This document shows, one piece after another, positions 23,098 to 32,897 of a DNA stretch of 64,000 bases. This stretch comes from Falsiroseomonas sp051860665 (GTDB lineage: Bacteria; Pseudomonadota; Alphaproteobacteria; Acetobacterales; Acetobacteraceae). Both the position numbers and the translations under genes were made by a program. Location of the stretch: positions 310,001-374,000 of the forward strand of contig NZ_JBHYDM010000002.1 in NCBI RefSeq assembly GCF_051860665.1, read 5' to 3'. The notes beneath the pieces were generated by a model. That model had not been told where the DNA came from, searched no databases, and worked only from the letters and a program-made list of their open reading frames with translations. The stretch's first letter is position 1, and each line of letters begins with the position of its first letter.

Positions 23098-26000
23098 TTA
23101 CCGCTTCCACCGCCCCGGAAAGGGAATCGGCTTGGTCGAGGCGCCCTTCGGCGCCGGTGGCACATTGCCGGCGCGGAAGACGGTCTTCTTGAAGGCGGGC
23201 GCGCCCTTGGCGGCGGGCTTGGCGGGCGGCGGGGCCTGCGGCTTCGGCGGCGGGTTCGCAGCCTTGGGCACCCTTCCCTGCGCCACCTCGGCCAGGGTGC
23301 CCAGCAATTCCCGCGCGGTGCGGATGCGGGATTCGTAGGGCATCTCCTGCGCCCAGGCGAGCTTCTGGTCCGGCCGCAGCTTGGCAAAGCCCTGCTGCTG
23401 GGTGGCCCATTCGATCAGCCCGGGCGGATTCGGGAAGCGGTTGCCCCGGAACGCCAGCACGATGCCCTTGGGCCCGACATCCAGCTTCTCCACCCCCACC
23501 TGGCGGCAAAGCGCCTTCAGCCAGACCACCTGCAGCAGCGTCTCCGCCTCCGCCGGCAGCTTGCCGAAGCGGTCGGCGAGCTCCGCCGCCATGGCCTCGA
23601 TCTCCGCCTCGCTCTGCAGGGATCCGATGCGGCGATAGAGGCCGAGGCGGACGGGCAGGTCGCGCACATAGGCCTCGGGCAGCATCACCGGCAGGCCGAG
23701 GTTGATCTGCGGCGTCCAGTCCCGATCCTCCCGCGCCTCCTCGTCCCGCGCGCCGGACTTCAGGTTCTGGACCGCATCCTCCAGCATCTGCTGGTAGAGC
23801 TCGATGCCCACCTCGCGGATATGGCCGGACTGCTCGTCGCCCAGCAGGTTGCCGGCGCCGCGGATATCGAGGTCGTGGCTGGCCAGCGTGAAGCCGGCGC
23901 CGAGATTGTCCAGCGTCTGCATCACCTCCAGCCGCTTCTCGGCGGCCGCGGAAAGCCGGTGCGTCTGCGGCCAGGTGAGATAGGCATAGCCGCGCAGCTT
24001 GCCGCGCCCGACGCGCCCGCGCAGCTGATAGAGGCCGGCGAGCCCGAACATGTCCGCGCGGTGGATGATCAGCGTGTTCACCGCCGGCATGTCGAGGCCG
24101 CTTTCCACGATATTGGTGGACAGCAGGATGTCGTATTTCTGGTCGCCGAACTCGGTCATCACCCGTTCGAGCTCGGTCGGCGCCAGCCGCCCATGCGCCT
24201 CCACGATGCGCGCCTCGGGAACGATTTCCGTCAGCCGCTCCCGCAGCCGCGGCAGATCCTCCAGCCGCGGGCAGACACAGAAGACCTGGCCGCCGCGGAA
24301 CCGCTCACGCAGGATCGCCTCGCGGATCACGACGCTGTCCCAGGGCGTGATGAAGGTGCGGACGGCCAGCCGATCGACCGGCGGCGTCGCGATCACGCTC
24401 ATCTCCCGCACGCCGGTCAGCGCCAGTTGCAGGGTGCGCGGAATGGGCGTGGCGGTCAGCGTCAGCACATGCACATCGGCCTTGAACTGCTTCAGGCGTT
24501 CCTTGTGGGCGACGCCGAAGTGCTGTTCCTCATCGACGATGACGAGGCCGAGGTCCGCGAATTCGATCGACTTCGCCAGCAGCGCATGGGTGCCGACGAC
24601 GATATTGATGCTGCCGTCCTTCACCCCATCGCGCACCGCCTGCGCGTCCTTCGCATTCACCATGCGCGACAGCTGCGCGACCTTGATCGGGAGCCCCTCG
24701 AAGCGCGTCGAGAAGATGCGGAAATGCTGGCGCGCCAGCAGCGTGGTCGGCACCACGACGGCCACCTGGTTGCCGGACATGGCCACCGCGAAGGCGGCGC
24801 GCAGCGCCACCTCCGTCTTGCCGAAGCCGACATCGCCGCAGATCAGGCGATCCATCGGCCGGCCGGCGGCCAGATCCTCCAGCACATCGGCGATCGCGCG
24901 CTGCTGGTCCTCCGTCTCGGCGAAGGGGAAGCGCGCGCAGAACTCGTCCCAGGCGCCTTCGGGCGGGATGGCGGCGGGGGCGTCGCGGGTCTGGCGTTCG
25001 GCGGCGATGCGGATCAGCGCCGCCGCCATTTCCTGGATGCGATTCTTCGCCTTGGCTTTTCGGGCCTGCCAGGTGGAACCGCCCAGCTTGTCCAAGGCAA
25101 CGCCGGCGGCATCGGAGCCGAAGCGAGAGAGGACTTCGATGTTCTCGACGGGCAGGAAAAGCTTGTCGCCGCCGTCATAGATCAGCCGCAGGCATTCATG
25201 CGGCGCCTCGCTGATACGGATCGTCTCCAGCCCGTCATAGCGGCCGATGCCGTGGTCCTGGTGCACCACCAGGTCGCCCTGCGCGATCTCTGTCGCATCG
25301 GCGATGAACTGGTCGGCGCGCTTGCGACGGCGCGGCGGGCGGGCGATGCGCTCGCCCAGCAGGTCCTGCTCGCAGACCAGCGCCAGGCCGTCGCTGTGCT
25401 TGTCGGAGGGTGCGACGAAGCCACGCTCGATGCCGACGATGGCCAGCGCCACCGTGCCGAGCTTCAGCTTCTGGACATCGAGGAAATGCTCGACCGGCTC
25501 GGCGGGGACATTGTTCTCGCGCAGCAGATTGCCGAGCCGCTCGCGCGAGCCCCGCGTCCAGGCCGCCAGCACCGGCCGCAGGTTGCGCTTGGCCAGCGCC
25601 GCCGCGTGTTCGCCGTAGGCCTGGAAAACGTTGCGGCCCTCGGCGCGGACATCGTTGAACATGCGGCCGAGCCGCCCGCCGGCGTCGATGCCCGGCGCAT
25701 GGTCCGGCTGGTCGAAGGGCGAGAAGGCGAAGACCCGCGCCTCCTCCAGCATCTCGATCCAGCCGTCATGGTCGATATAGAGGCGGTCCGGCGGGGCGGG
25801 GCGATAGGGCACCTCCCCCTCCCGCGCCGGCATGCGCCGCGCCTCGTAATGGTCCACCACCATTTCCAGACGGGCCGCCAGCGCATCCTCCGTCTGGTGG
25901 TCGAGGGAGACGGAGACCCCCTCCCCCATATGGTCGATCAGCGTTTCCATGTGGTCATGGAACAGCCCGGCCCAGTGCTCCATGCCCGGATGCCGCCGGC

Positions 26001-26721
26001 CGGCGGAGACGCTGACGTAGAGGGGATCCTCGCCCGCCGCGGCGCCGAACAGCTCGCGGTAGCCGGAGCGGAAGCGGCTGATCGAGGCTGGGTCGAGAAA
26101 CACTTCCCCCACCGGCCGCAGCGTCAGCCCATCGACCTTCTCGCCACGCCTTTGGCTCGCGGTGTCGAACCGGGACAGATCGTCGATCTCGTCGCCAAAG
26201 AAATCGAGGCGGACGGGCTCGCTCTGGCCGGACGGAAAAAGATCCACGATGCCGCCGCGCACCGCATATTCGCCATGCTCCATGACGGAGCCGGTGCGGT
26301 GGTAGCCATTGGCTTCCAGGAACTCGGTCAGCTTCTCCGGCTTCACCCGGCCGCCGCGCTTCAGCGCCAGGGTGGCGCCCTGGAAGGCGGCGCGGGGCGG
26401 CACCTTCTGGACCAGGGCGTTGATGGTGGTCAGCAGGATGCGCGGCGCCTGGGGGGGCTCGGCCAGCCGGGTCAGCGTCGCGACGCGTTCCGAGACGATC
26501 TCGGGGTTGGGGGAGACGCGGTCATAGGGCAGGCAGTCCCAGGCCGGGAAGCGCAGCACCTCCACATGCGGGGCGAAGAAGGCCAGCGCCTCCGCCATCC
26601 GTGCCATGCGGGCATCGTCGCGGCAGACATGCAGCACGGGGCCGGTGGATTCGGCGCGGCGGCGGGCCAGCAGCAGCGCATCAAAACCTTCGGGCGCGCC
26701 GTGGACGGTCAGGATGTTCAT
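23098..26721 (-). CDS. mfd: Transcription-repair coupling factor Mfd
   Basis: The 1207-residue protein is full length (E. coli Mfd has 1148). In order it has the UvrB-like N-terminal domain, the RNA-polymerase-interacting domain (about 480-550), the RecG-like translocase with Walker A GDVGFGKTE (about 630), VDEEQHFGV, and LTATPIPRTLQLAL, the RGRVGRG motif VI, and the C-terminal TRCF domain. It removes RNA polymerase stalled at DNA lesions and recruits UvrA. The last 60 or so residues are an extra tail rich in Pro, Ala and Lys. The start ATG overlaps the sdhE stop (ATGA), so the two genes are translationally coupled. Confidence 0.97.
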   Translation of the reverse strand: MNILTVHGAPEGFDALLLARRRAESTGPVLHVCRDDARMARMAEALAFFAPHVEVLRFPAWDCLPYDRVSPNPEIVSERVATLTRLAEPPQAPRILLTTINALVQKVPPRAAFQGATLALKRGGRVKPEKLTEFLEANGYHRTGSVMEHGEYAVRGGIVDLFPSGQSEPVRLDFFGDEIDDLSRFDTASQRRGEKVDGLTLRPVGEVFLDPASISRFRSGYRELFGAAAGEDPLYVSVSAGRRHPGMEHWAGLFHDHMETLIDHMGEGVSVSLDHQTEDALAARLEMVVDHYEARRMPAREGEVPYRPAPPDRLYIDHDGWIEMLEEARVFAFSPFDQPDHAPGIDAGGRLGRMFNDVRAEGRNVFQAYGEHAAALAKRNLRPVLAAWTRGSRERLGNLLRENNVPAEPVEHFLDVQKLKLGTVALAIVGIERGFVAPSDKHSDGLALVCEQDLLGERIARPPRRRKRADQFIADATEIAQGDLVVHQDHGIGRYDGLETIRISEAPHECLRLIYDGGDKLFLPVENIEVLSRFGSDAAGVALDKLGGSTWQARKAKAKNRIQEMAAALIRIAAERQTRDAPAAIPPEGAWDEFCARFPFAETEDQQRAIADVLEDLAAGRPMDRLICGDVGFGKTEVALRAAFAVAMSGNQVAVVVPTTLLARQHFRIFSTRFEGLPIKVAQLSRMVNAKDAQAVRDGVKDGSINIVVGTHALLAKSIEFADLGLVIVDEEQHFGVAHKERLKQFKADVHVLTLTATPIPRTLQLALTGVREMSVIATPPVDRLAVRTFITPWDSVVIREAILRERFRGGQVFCVCPRLEDLPRLRERLTEIVPEARIVEAHGRLAPTELERVMTEFGDQKYDILLSTNIVESGLDMPAVNTLIIHRADMFGLAGLYQLRGRVGRGKLRGYAYLTWPQTHRLSAAAEKRLEVMQTLDNLGAGFTLASHDLDIRGAGNLLGDEQSGHIREVGIELYQQMLEDAVQNLKSGARDEEAREDRDWTPQINLGLPVMLPEAYVRDLPVRLGLYRRIGSLQSEAEIEAMAAELADRFGKLPAEAETLLQVVWLKALCRQVGVEKLDVGPKGIVLAFRGNRFPNPPGLIEWATQQQGFAKLRPDQKLAWAQEMPYESRIRTARELLGTLAEVAQGRVPKAANPPPKPQAPPPAKPAAKGAPAFKKTVFRAGNVPPAPKGASTKPIPFPGRWKR

Positions 26722-27017
26722 CGCAGGTGCGGCGGCAGCCCGGCGCCGGATTCATTGCACTCGACCAGCATGCGGGCCAGCAGCGGGCCCGCCACCTCGG
26801 CCGGGATGGGCCGGCGCTGCATCAGCCAGTCGGCCAGGTCCACATCCGGCAGTTCCAGGATCTGTTCCAGCTCGTCCAGCTCCGCTTCCGTGAAGGTCGC
26901 GATGTGGCGCGCGACGAAGGCGCCGACCATCAGGTCGGTCTCCTTGGTGCCACGGTGCCAGGCCCGGAAATTCAGGCGACGGCGGCGGGGGGAAAGGTCG
27001 GGGGCGGGATCGGTCAG
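26718..27017 (-). CDS. sdhE: FAD assembly factor SdhE (succinate dehydrogenase), apparent CTG start
   Basis: The 99-residue protein carries the SdhE signature RRRLNFRAWHRGTKETDLM, whose RGxxE motif promotes covalent FAD attachment to SdhA, followed by LPDVDLADWLMQRRPIP. The frame has an in-frame TGA 42 bases upstream of the proposed start and contains no ATG, GTG or TTG before the RGTKE motif; the first ATG (26930) would delete the functional core. The best start is CTG at 27017 (then ACC GAT CCC), with GAGAG 8 nt upstream. It overlaps mfd by ATGA. A sequencing change of an original ATG cannot be excluded. Confidence 0.85.
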   Translation of the reverse strand: MTDPAPDLSPRRRRLNFRAWHRGTKETDLMVGAFVARHIATFTEAELDELEQILELPDVDLADWLMQRRPIPAEVAGPLLARMLVECNESGAGLPPHLR

Positions 27018-27070
27018 CTTGAGGCTCTCGGCGAATTCGGGGTAGCACGCGCAGCATCATATAGAGGCCC

Positions 27071-29197
27071 ATGGGAATCCTGTCAGCACGCGGCCCCCAG
27101 ATTGCGCCGGACGCGCCGGTGGATGTGACGCCGCTGCTGGCGCCGCTGGCCGGGCTGCCGGGGGTTGGGAAGACCCTCGCGGCGCTGCTGGCGGAGGCCG
27201 CGGGCGGCGAGCGCGTCCTCGACCTGCTGCTGCATCTGCCGGAGCGGGTGGTGATCCGCCGCCGCGCCGCGACCCCGGCGGAGGCGCCGCTGGACCAGGA
27301 TTGCGTGCTGGAGGTGGTGGCGCTGTCGCATCGCGCGGCGCGCTCCGGCCGCAGTTTTCGCCCCTTTGTCGAGGTCCGCGCCGAGTCGGGTGGGCGGCCG
27401 CTGGTGCTGCGCTTCATGAACGGGCGCCTGCCCTGGATCATGAAGCTGCTGCCGGTGGGCGAGACCCGCTACCTGGCGGGCCGGGTGCAGACGGAGGGTT
27501 CGAACGGCTTCGCCATGATGAACCCGGCGGTGGCCGAGCAGGAATCCGGCCTGCCGCTGGTGGAGCCGGTCTGGCCCATGGTGCGCGGCCTGACACCGAA
27601 GCGCATCGCCGCCGCCATGGAGCAGGCCCTGGCCCGGCTGCCCGATTTTCGCGAATGGGCCGACCCGCCCCTGGTGGCGCAGGAGGCCTGGCCGGGCTTC
27701 GCCGCCGCCATCCGCGGCCTGCAAAGGCCCACCGGCCCCCTGCCCGCCTTGCCGCGCCGGCGCCTGGCCTATGACGAGCTGCTCGCCCACCAGGTGGCGG
27801 TGGCGCTGGTGCGGCGGCGGCAGCGGGAGCGCGCCGGGCGGGCGATGCCCGGCACCGGGGCGCTGGCCGAAAGGGCGCTGGCCGCCTTCGGCCACCTGCC
27901 CACCCCCGGCCAGGCCCAGGCCCTGGCGGAAATCTCGGCCGACATGGCCAGCCCCCGCCGCATGCTGCGCCTGGTGCAGGGTGATGTCGGCTCCGGCAAG
28001 ACGCTGGTCGCGGTGCTCGCCATGCTCCAGGCGGTCGAATCCGGCGCCCAGGCCGCGCTGATGGCGCCCACCGAGCTGCTGGCCCGCCAGCACCTGCGGA
28101 CACTGGAAAAGCTCTGCATCCCCGCGGGGGTGCAGGTGGAGCTGCTGACCGGCAGCGTGAAGGGCGCGGCGCGCAAGCGGGTGCTGCGCGGGCTCGCGGA
28201 TGGGATGGTGCAGGTGGTGGTCGGCACCCATGCCCTGTTCCAGGAGGCGGTGGTCTTCCGCGACCTCGGCCTTTCGGTGGTGGATGAGCAGCACCGCTTC
28301 GGCATCGGCCAGCGGCTGATGCTGGCCCGGAAGGGCCAGGACGCGGACATGCTGGTGATGACCGCCACCCCCATCCCCCGCACCCTGCTGCTGACGCAAT
28401 GGGGCGAAATGGCGGTCTCCCGGTTGGAGGGCAAACCCGCCGGCCGCCAGCCCATCGCGACGCGCATCGTCAGCCAGGACCGGCTGCCGGAGGTGATCGA
28501 CCGCCTCGGCGAGGCGCTGGCGCGCGGCGAGCGGGCCTATTGGGTGGTGCGCGCCATCACTGGCGGGGAGCGTGACGATTCGGTCGCCGCCGAGGACCGT
28601 TTTGCGGAGCTCGCCGCGCGCTTCCCCGGCAAGGTCGGCATGGCGCATGGGGTGCAGGAGCTGGCGGTGCGCGAAGCCGCGCTGGCCGATTTCGCCGCGG
28701 GCCGCACCCAGCTTCTGGTGGCCACCACCGTCATCGAGGTGGGCGTCGACGTGCCGGACGCCACCATCATGCTGATCGAGCAGGCAGAACGTTTTGGCCT
28801 CGCCGCCCTGCACCAGCTGCGCGGCCGGGTGGGGCGCGGCGCGAAACCTTCCTCCTGCCTGCTGGTCCACTCCCCCGCCCTGGGCGAGGCCGAGAAGCGC
28901 CGCCTGCTGGTGCTGCGCGACACCGAGGATGGTTTCCGCATCGCCGAGGAGGACCTTTTCACGCGCGGCGGCGGCGAGGCGCTGGGCGCGCGGCAATCCG
29001 GCCTGCCGGGTGCCCGCCTGCTGGACCCGAAGGAGGAGGCGGAGGAGATCGCCCGCCTCACCCACCTCGCGCACCAGGACGCGGCCGTGCTGCTGCACCG
29101 GGACCCGGAGCTCGCCACGCCGCGCGGCCAGGCCGCTCTCGGGCTGCTGGCGCTGTTCGGGCACGACACGACCCTGGCCACCCTGGACGCGGGATAG
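27071..29197 (+). CDS. recG: ATP-dependent DNA helicase RecG
   Basis: The 708-residue protein has the RecG layout: N-terminal helix-hairpin-like segment (LAGLPGVGKTLAALL), the OB-fold wedge domain (about 60-150), helicase Walker A GDVGSGKT (about 304-311), VVDEQHRFG (motif II), TATPIPRTLLL (motif III), VIEVGVDVP and QLRGRVGRG (motifs V-VI), and the C-terminal TRG region. It remodels stalled forks and Holliday junctions. It is divergent from sdhE-mfd with 53 bases between, a grouping common in alphaproteobacteria. Confidence 0.96.
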   Translation: MGILSARGPQIAPDAPVDVTPLLAPLAGLPGVGKTLAALLAEAAGGERVLDLLLHLPERVVIRRRAATPAEAPLDQDCVLEVVALSHRAARSGRSFRPFVEVRAESGGRPLVLRFMNGRLPWIMKLLPVGETRYLAGRVQTEGSNGFAMMNPAVAEQESGLPLVEPVWPMVRGLTPKRIAAAMEQALARLPDFREWADPPLVAQEAWPGFAAAIRGLQRPTGPLPALPRRRLAYDELLAHQVAVALVRRRQRERAGRAMPGTGALAERALAAFGHLPTPGQAQALAEISADMASPRRMLRLVQGDVGSGKTLVAVLAMLQAVESGAQAALMAPTELLARQHLRTLEKLCIPAGVQVELLTGSVKGAARKRVLRGLADGMVQVVVGTHALFQEAVVFRDLGLSVVDEQHRFGIGQRLMLARKGQDADMLVMTATPIPRTLLLTQWGEMAVSRLEGKPAGRQPIATRIVSQDRLPEVIDRLGEALARGERAYWVVRAITGGERDDSVAAEDRFAELAARFPGKVGMAHGVQELAVREAALADFAAGRTQLLVATTVIEVGVDVPDATIMLIEQAERFGLAALHQLRGRVGRGAKPSSCLLVHSPALGEAEKRRLLVLRDTEDGFRIAEEDLFTRGGGEALGARQSGLPGARLLDPKEEAEEIARLTHLAHQDAAVLLHRDPELATPRGQAALGLLALFGHDTTLATLDAG

Positions 29198-29204
29198 AAC
29201 AGCC

Positions 29205-31286
29205 TCAGGCCGCGCGGACCTCGTCGAGAAAACGTTCCACCTGCACCCGCAGCGTCTTCGCCACCCCATCCACCTCCTGCACCGCCGTGAAGACTGTGTC
29301 GGCCGCGATGCCGGTCATCTGGCTGTCATTCGCCACCAGGCTGATGGTGCCGGTCACCTCCTGCGTGCTGGTCGCGGCCATCGCCACGCTGCGGGCGATT
29401 TCCTGCGTCGCCGCGCTCTGCTGCTCCACCGCCGCGGCGATGGCGGTGGCGGAGCCGTCGATGCCCGTGATGCCCTGGGCGATGGAGCGCGTGGCCTCCA
29501 CCGCGGCCTGGGTCGCGGCGCCGATCTCCTGCACCAGGGTGGCGATGCCGTCCGTCGCCTTCGCGGTCTCCACCGCCAGGTTCTTCACCTCGGAGGCCAC
29601 CACAGCAAATCCCTTGCCGGCCTCGCCCGCCCGCGCCGCCTCGATCGTCGCATTCAGCGCCAGCAGATTGGTCTGCCCGGCGATGCGGCGGATCAACCCC
29701 ACCACCTCGCCGATCCGGTCGGCGGCATTCGCCAGGTTCTGCACCACGCCTTCCGTCCGCTCCGCCTCGGCGCTCACCTGCCGGGCTTCCTGCGCGGAGC
29801 CCTGGACCCGGGCCGTGATCTCGCGGATCGAGGCACCGAGCTGTTCCGTGGCGGCGGCCACGGTGTTCACGCTGCCCATTGCCATCTCGGCGCTGCTGGC
29901 GGCGCTGGTCGCCTGCTGGCCGGTGCGCCCGGCCTGTTCCCGCATCTGGCCCGCCGCCCCCTGGAGCCGCGCGCCGGCACCGCCGAGATTCTCCAGCGCG
30001 CCGGCGACCCCGGCCTCGAAGCCGCGGCAGAGCGTCGCCACGCTCTCGGCCCGCTCCAGCTGCGCCTGCTGCTGGACGGCGCGCTCGGCGCGCAGCGCCT
30101 CGGCCCGCGCCGCGCCCTCGCGCAGCGCCTCCAGCGCCTCGGCCATGCTGCGCAGCTCATCTGGCTGGCGCGGCAGCGGCACCGGGGTGGCGAGGTCGCC
30201 GGCAACCAGCCGGCCGACGGCGAGGTTCAGCGCCCCCACCGGCCGCGCCAGCCGGCGCAGCAGCACCACGGTGGCGACCAGGCTCAGCGCGAGCGTCAGG
30301 GCCAGGATGGTGGCGGCGACGACGAGGCCGCGCCAGGCCGCATCCTCCGACGCCTCGGCATTCTCCACCGCCGCATCCAGGGCGGCGGTGCCGATGGCCA
30401 CGATGGCGCCGAAAGGCGCATTGCACATCCGGGTCCATTCGGCCGCGGGCATCAGCGGGCGGTTGCTGCCATCGAGGCGGGCGACGGCATCGCGGATCGC
30501 GGCATTGGCCTGGTCCACCTGCCCGGTGGCCGTCGCCAGCGCCTGGCGCAGCGCCGGGCTGGCGCCGTCGCGGGCCAGAAGCGCTTCCAGCGTCTCGCGG
30601 CCCGAGGTGGCAGCCTGGCGGACCCGCGCCCAATCGGCCTGGGTCTCCGCCCCCAGCGGGGCGGAGGTGGCGATGGAGGCGCGCAGAAGGGAGCATTGCT
30701 GGCCGAAGCCGGAGCGCCATTCCCAGGCCTGCTGGCGCAGCATCACCAGCTCCGCGGCCAGCGGGCTGGTCATGCGCATGCGGGCGCTGACCACCTGGCC
30801 AAGATCGTTCACCGCATCGCCGACATCGCGCTGCGCCTGGGACAGCGGGGCGAGGCTCCGCAGGTCGCGCTCGGCACGCGGGCGGGCGTAGAGCGGGTCG
30901 AGCGCCGGCATCAGCGTGCCGACCTTGGCCAGCGCCCCCTGCAGCGCCCGCAGCGGCGCGGCCAAAGCGGGGTCGGCCTGGCGGGCCACCGCCTCCAGCG
31001 TCCGGCGCGTGGTGGCATCCACCTCCCGCAGCATCGCCTCGATGTGAGGCTTCGGATTGTCCTCCGTCAGCATCGCGGTCTGGATGACGGAGGTGGGGCT
31101 GCGCTGGGCCTGGGCCAGGGCGAAGATCAGGCGATCCAGCTCCGCCACGCTGCGCGAATCCTGCGCGACGGCCAGGCCTGCCAGGCTCTGTTGCAGCTGG
31201 ACCCCCGCCATGGCCAGCAGGGCCAGCAGCGGCACGGCGAAGAGGACACCCAGGAGCCTGACGACCGAATGGCGCAGAATGGTCAT
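29205..31286 (-). CDS. Methyl-accepting chemotaxis protein
   Basis: The 693-residue receptor has one membrane helix near residues 10-30, a periplasmic helical ligand domain of about 270 residues, a second helix (about 305-328), a HAMP domain, and a long cytoplasmic coiled coil with the kinase-contact hairpin region around GFAVVASEVKNLAVETAKAT. The periplasmic part resembles four-helix bundle sensors. No CheR-binding pentapeptide is seen at the C-terminus (ends FLDEVRAA). No other chemotaxis genes are nearby, so it feeds a pathway encoded elsewhere. It ends 7 bases from recG, tail to tail. Confidence 0.93.
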   Translation of the reverse strand: MTILRHSVVRLLGVLFAVPLLALLAMAGVQLQQSLAGLAVAQDSRSVAELDRLIFALAQAQRSPTSVIQTAMLTEDNPKPHIEAMLREVDATTRRTLEAVARQADPALAAPLRALQGALAKVGTLMPALDPLYARPRAERDLRSLAPLSQAQRDVGDAVNDLGQVVSARMRMTSPLAAELVMLRQQAWEWRSGFGQQCSLLRASIATSAPLGAETQADWARVRQAATSGRETLEALLARDGASPALRQALATATGQVDQANAAIRDAVARLDGSNRPLMPAAEWTRMCNAPFGAIVAIGTAALDAAVENAEASEDAAWRGLVVAATILALTLALSLVATVVLLRRLARPVGALNLAVGRLVAGDLATPVPLPRQPDELRSMAEALEALREGAARAEALRAERAVQQQAQLERAESVATLCRGFEAGVAGALENLGGAGARLQGAAGQMREQAGRTGQQATSAASSAEMAMGSVNTVAAATEQLGASIREITARVQGSAQEARQVSAEAERTEGVVQNLANAADRIGEVVGLIRRIAGQTNLLALNATIEAARAGEAGKGFAVVASEVKNLAVETAKATDGIATLVQEIGAATQAAVEATRSIAQGITGIDGSATAIAAAVEQQSAATQEIARSVAMAATSTQEVTGTISLVANDSQMTGIAADTVFTAVQEVDGVAKTLRVQVERFLDEVRAA

Positions 31287-31420
31287 GGAGCGGGGGGTCC
31301 TTGGTATCGATCCCGCCAGGGATTAGCCCGATCTCATGAATCCGGCGGTAACGCGCGCGGCCGGGGGGCTTGCATCCCTCCCCCCGCCTCCTTAATCGCC
31401 GCGCTGAGTAAAACCGGGGG

Positions 31421-32161
31421 GTGTCGGCATTGACCGCGCTGATCGAGATCGAGCGGCTGACCAAACGCTTCGGGGCCTTCACGGCCGTGGATGATGTGAC
31501 GTTTTCCGTCGCCCGCGGCGAGGTGCTGGGCTTCCTCGGCCCGAATGGCGCGGGCAAGTCCACCACCATGCGGATGCTGGCCGGCTTCATGACGCCCACC
31601 TCCGGCACCGCCCGCATCTGCGGCGAGGATGTGGTGGACCGCCCCGTGCCGGCGAAGCGCCACCTGGGCTTCCTGCCCGAAGGCGCGCCGACCTATCCCG
31701 AGATGACGGTCACCGGCTTCTTGCAGTTCTGCGGCCGCGCCCGCGGGTTTCATGGGTCCGCGCTGCGCGACCGCGTCGACCATGCCATGTCGCTGACCCA
31801 GCTCGAAGGCGTCCGCCTGCAGCCGGTCGAGACATTGTCAAAAGGCTTCAAGCGGCGGGTGGGGCTGGCGGCGGCGCTGCTGCACGACCCCGCCGTGCTG
31901 GTGCTGGACGAGCCGACGGACGGCCTCGATCCCAACCAGAAGCACGAGGTCCGCAACCTGATCCTCTCCATGGCGCCGACCAAGGCCATCGTGATTTCGA
32001 CCCATATCCTGGAGGAAGTGGCCGCCGTCTGCACCCGCGCCGTGGTCATCGCGCGCGGCCGCGTGGTGGCGGATGCGACGCCGGCGGAACTCGCCGCCAA
32101 GGGCCCCAGCATGGATGCCGTCTTCCGCGCGCTCACCTTGCCTGAATCGGAGGCCGCGTGA
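31421..32161 (+). CDS. ABC transporter ATPase, GldA-like
   Basis: The 246-residue ATPase has Walker A GPNGAGKST, Walker B LVLDEPTDGLDP and H-loop ISTHI. The signature is LSKGFKRRV, with Lys in place of the first Gly, as in GldA and NatA-type ATPases. The start is GTG after a G-run. It is first of a five-gene unit, each gene overlapping or nearly touching the next: GldA-like ATPase, GldF-like permease, GldG-like protein, DUF4340 protein, Nudix hydrolase. In Bacteroidetes GldAFG supports gliding; in proteobacteria the role of this set is not known. Confidence 0.9.
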   Translation: MSALTALIEIERLTKRFGAFTAVDDVTFSVARGEVLGFLGPNGAGKSTTMRMLAGFMTPTSGTARICGEDVVDRPVPAKRHLGFLPEGAPTYPEMTVTGFLQFCGRARGFHGSALRDRVDHAMSLTQLEGVRLQPVETLSKGFKRRVGLAAALLHDPAVLVLDEPTDGLDPNQKHEVRNLILSMAPTKAIVISTHILEEVAAVCTRAVVIARGRVVADATPAELAAKGPSMDAVFRALTLPESEAA

Positions 32162-32892
32162 TGGGTGGCATGGTCACCGTCTTCCGCCGCGAGCTGGCGG
32201 GCTATTTCGCCACGCCCGTGGCCTATGTCTTCATCGTCATCTTCCTGGTGATGGCCGGCGCGCTGACCTTCACCCTGGGCAACTTTTTCGCCCGCGGCCA
32301 AGCCGACCTGCAGCCCTTCTTCACCTTCGTGCCCTGGCTGTTCCTGTTCCTGGTGCCGGCGCTGACCATGCGCTTGTGGGCCGAGGAACGCCGCCTCGGC
32401 ACCATCGAGCTGCTGCTGACCCTGCCGCTGGCGCAGTGGGAGGCGGTGGTCGGCAAATTCCTGGCGGCCTGGGCCTTCTGCGCCATCGCCCTGGCGCTCA
32501 CCTTCCCGCTGGTCATCACGGTAAACCTGCTCGGCAACCCCGATAACGGCGTGATCCTGACGGGCTATCTCGGCTGCCTGATGGTGGCCGGCGCCTTCCT
32601 GGCGGTGGGTGCGGCGATCTCCGCATTGACGAAGAACCAGGTCATCGCCTTCGTCCTCGCCGTCGCAGCCTGCTTCTTCCTGACCGCGGCTGGCAGCCCC
32701 GTGGTGACGGAGTTCCTGTCGCAGCGCCTGCCACAACTGGCCGATATCGCGCGCAGCATCAGCATCACGGAGCGTCTCGGCGGCTTCACCCGCGGCGTGA
32801 TCTCGGCGCGGGATGTCGTGTTCTTCGCCTCCTTCATGGCCTTCTTCCTCTTCGCGAACACCATCGCGATCGACCAGCGGAAGGCGGATTGA
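32161..32892 (+). CDS. ABC-2 type permease, GldF-like
   Basis: The 243-residue membrane protein has six hydrophobic segments and the family pattern FRRELAGYFATPVAYVFI near the N-terminus and RLGTIELLLTLPL (about residues 77-89). ATG 32161 overlaps the stop of the ATPase gene; the GTG one codon earlier is also possible. It forms the membrane part of the GldA-like transporter. Confidence 0.88.
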   Translation: MGGMVTVFRRELAGYFATPVAYVFIVIFLVMAGALTFTLGNFFARGQADLQPFFTFVPWLFLFLVPALTMRLWAEERRLGTIELLLTLPLAQWEAVVGKFLAAWAFCAIALALTFPLVITVNLLGNPDNGVILTGYLGCLMVAGAFLAVGAAISALTKNQVIAFVLAVAACFFLTAAGSPVVTEFLSQRLPQLADIARSISITERLGGFTRGVISARDVVFFASFMAFFLFANTIAIDQRKAD

Positions 32893-32897
32893 GCCTC

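Noticed and set aside
23821..27045. Plus-strand open frame of 1074 codons
   Set aside because: It lies entirely opposite mfd and sdhE, both of which have clear family motifs; its translation is Arg/His/Ala-rich with no domain.
26752..27441. Longer N-terminal frame with ATG codons overlapping sdhE as an alternative start
   Set aside because: It is in a different frame from the conserved SdhE motif and reads Pro/Arg-rich nonsense.
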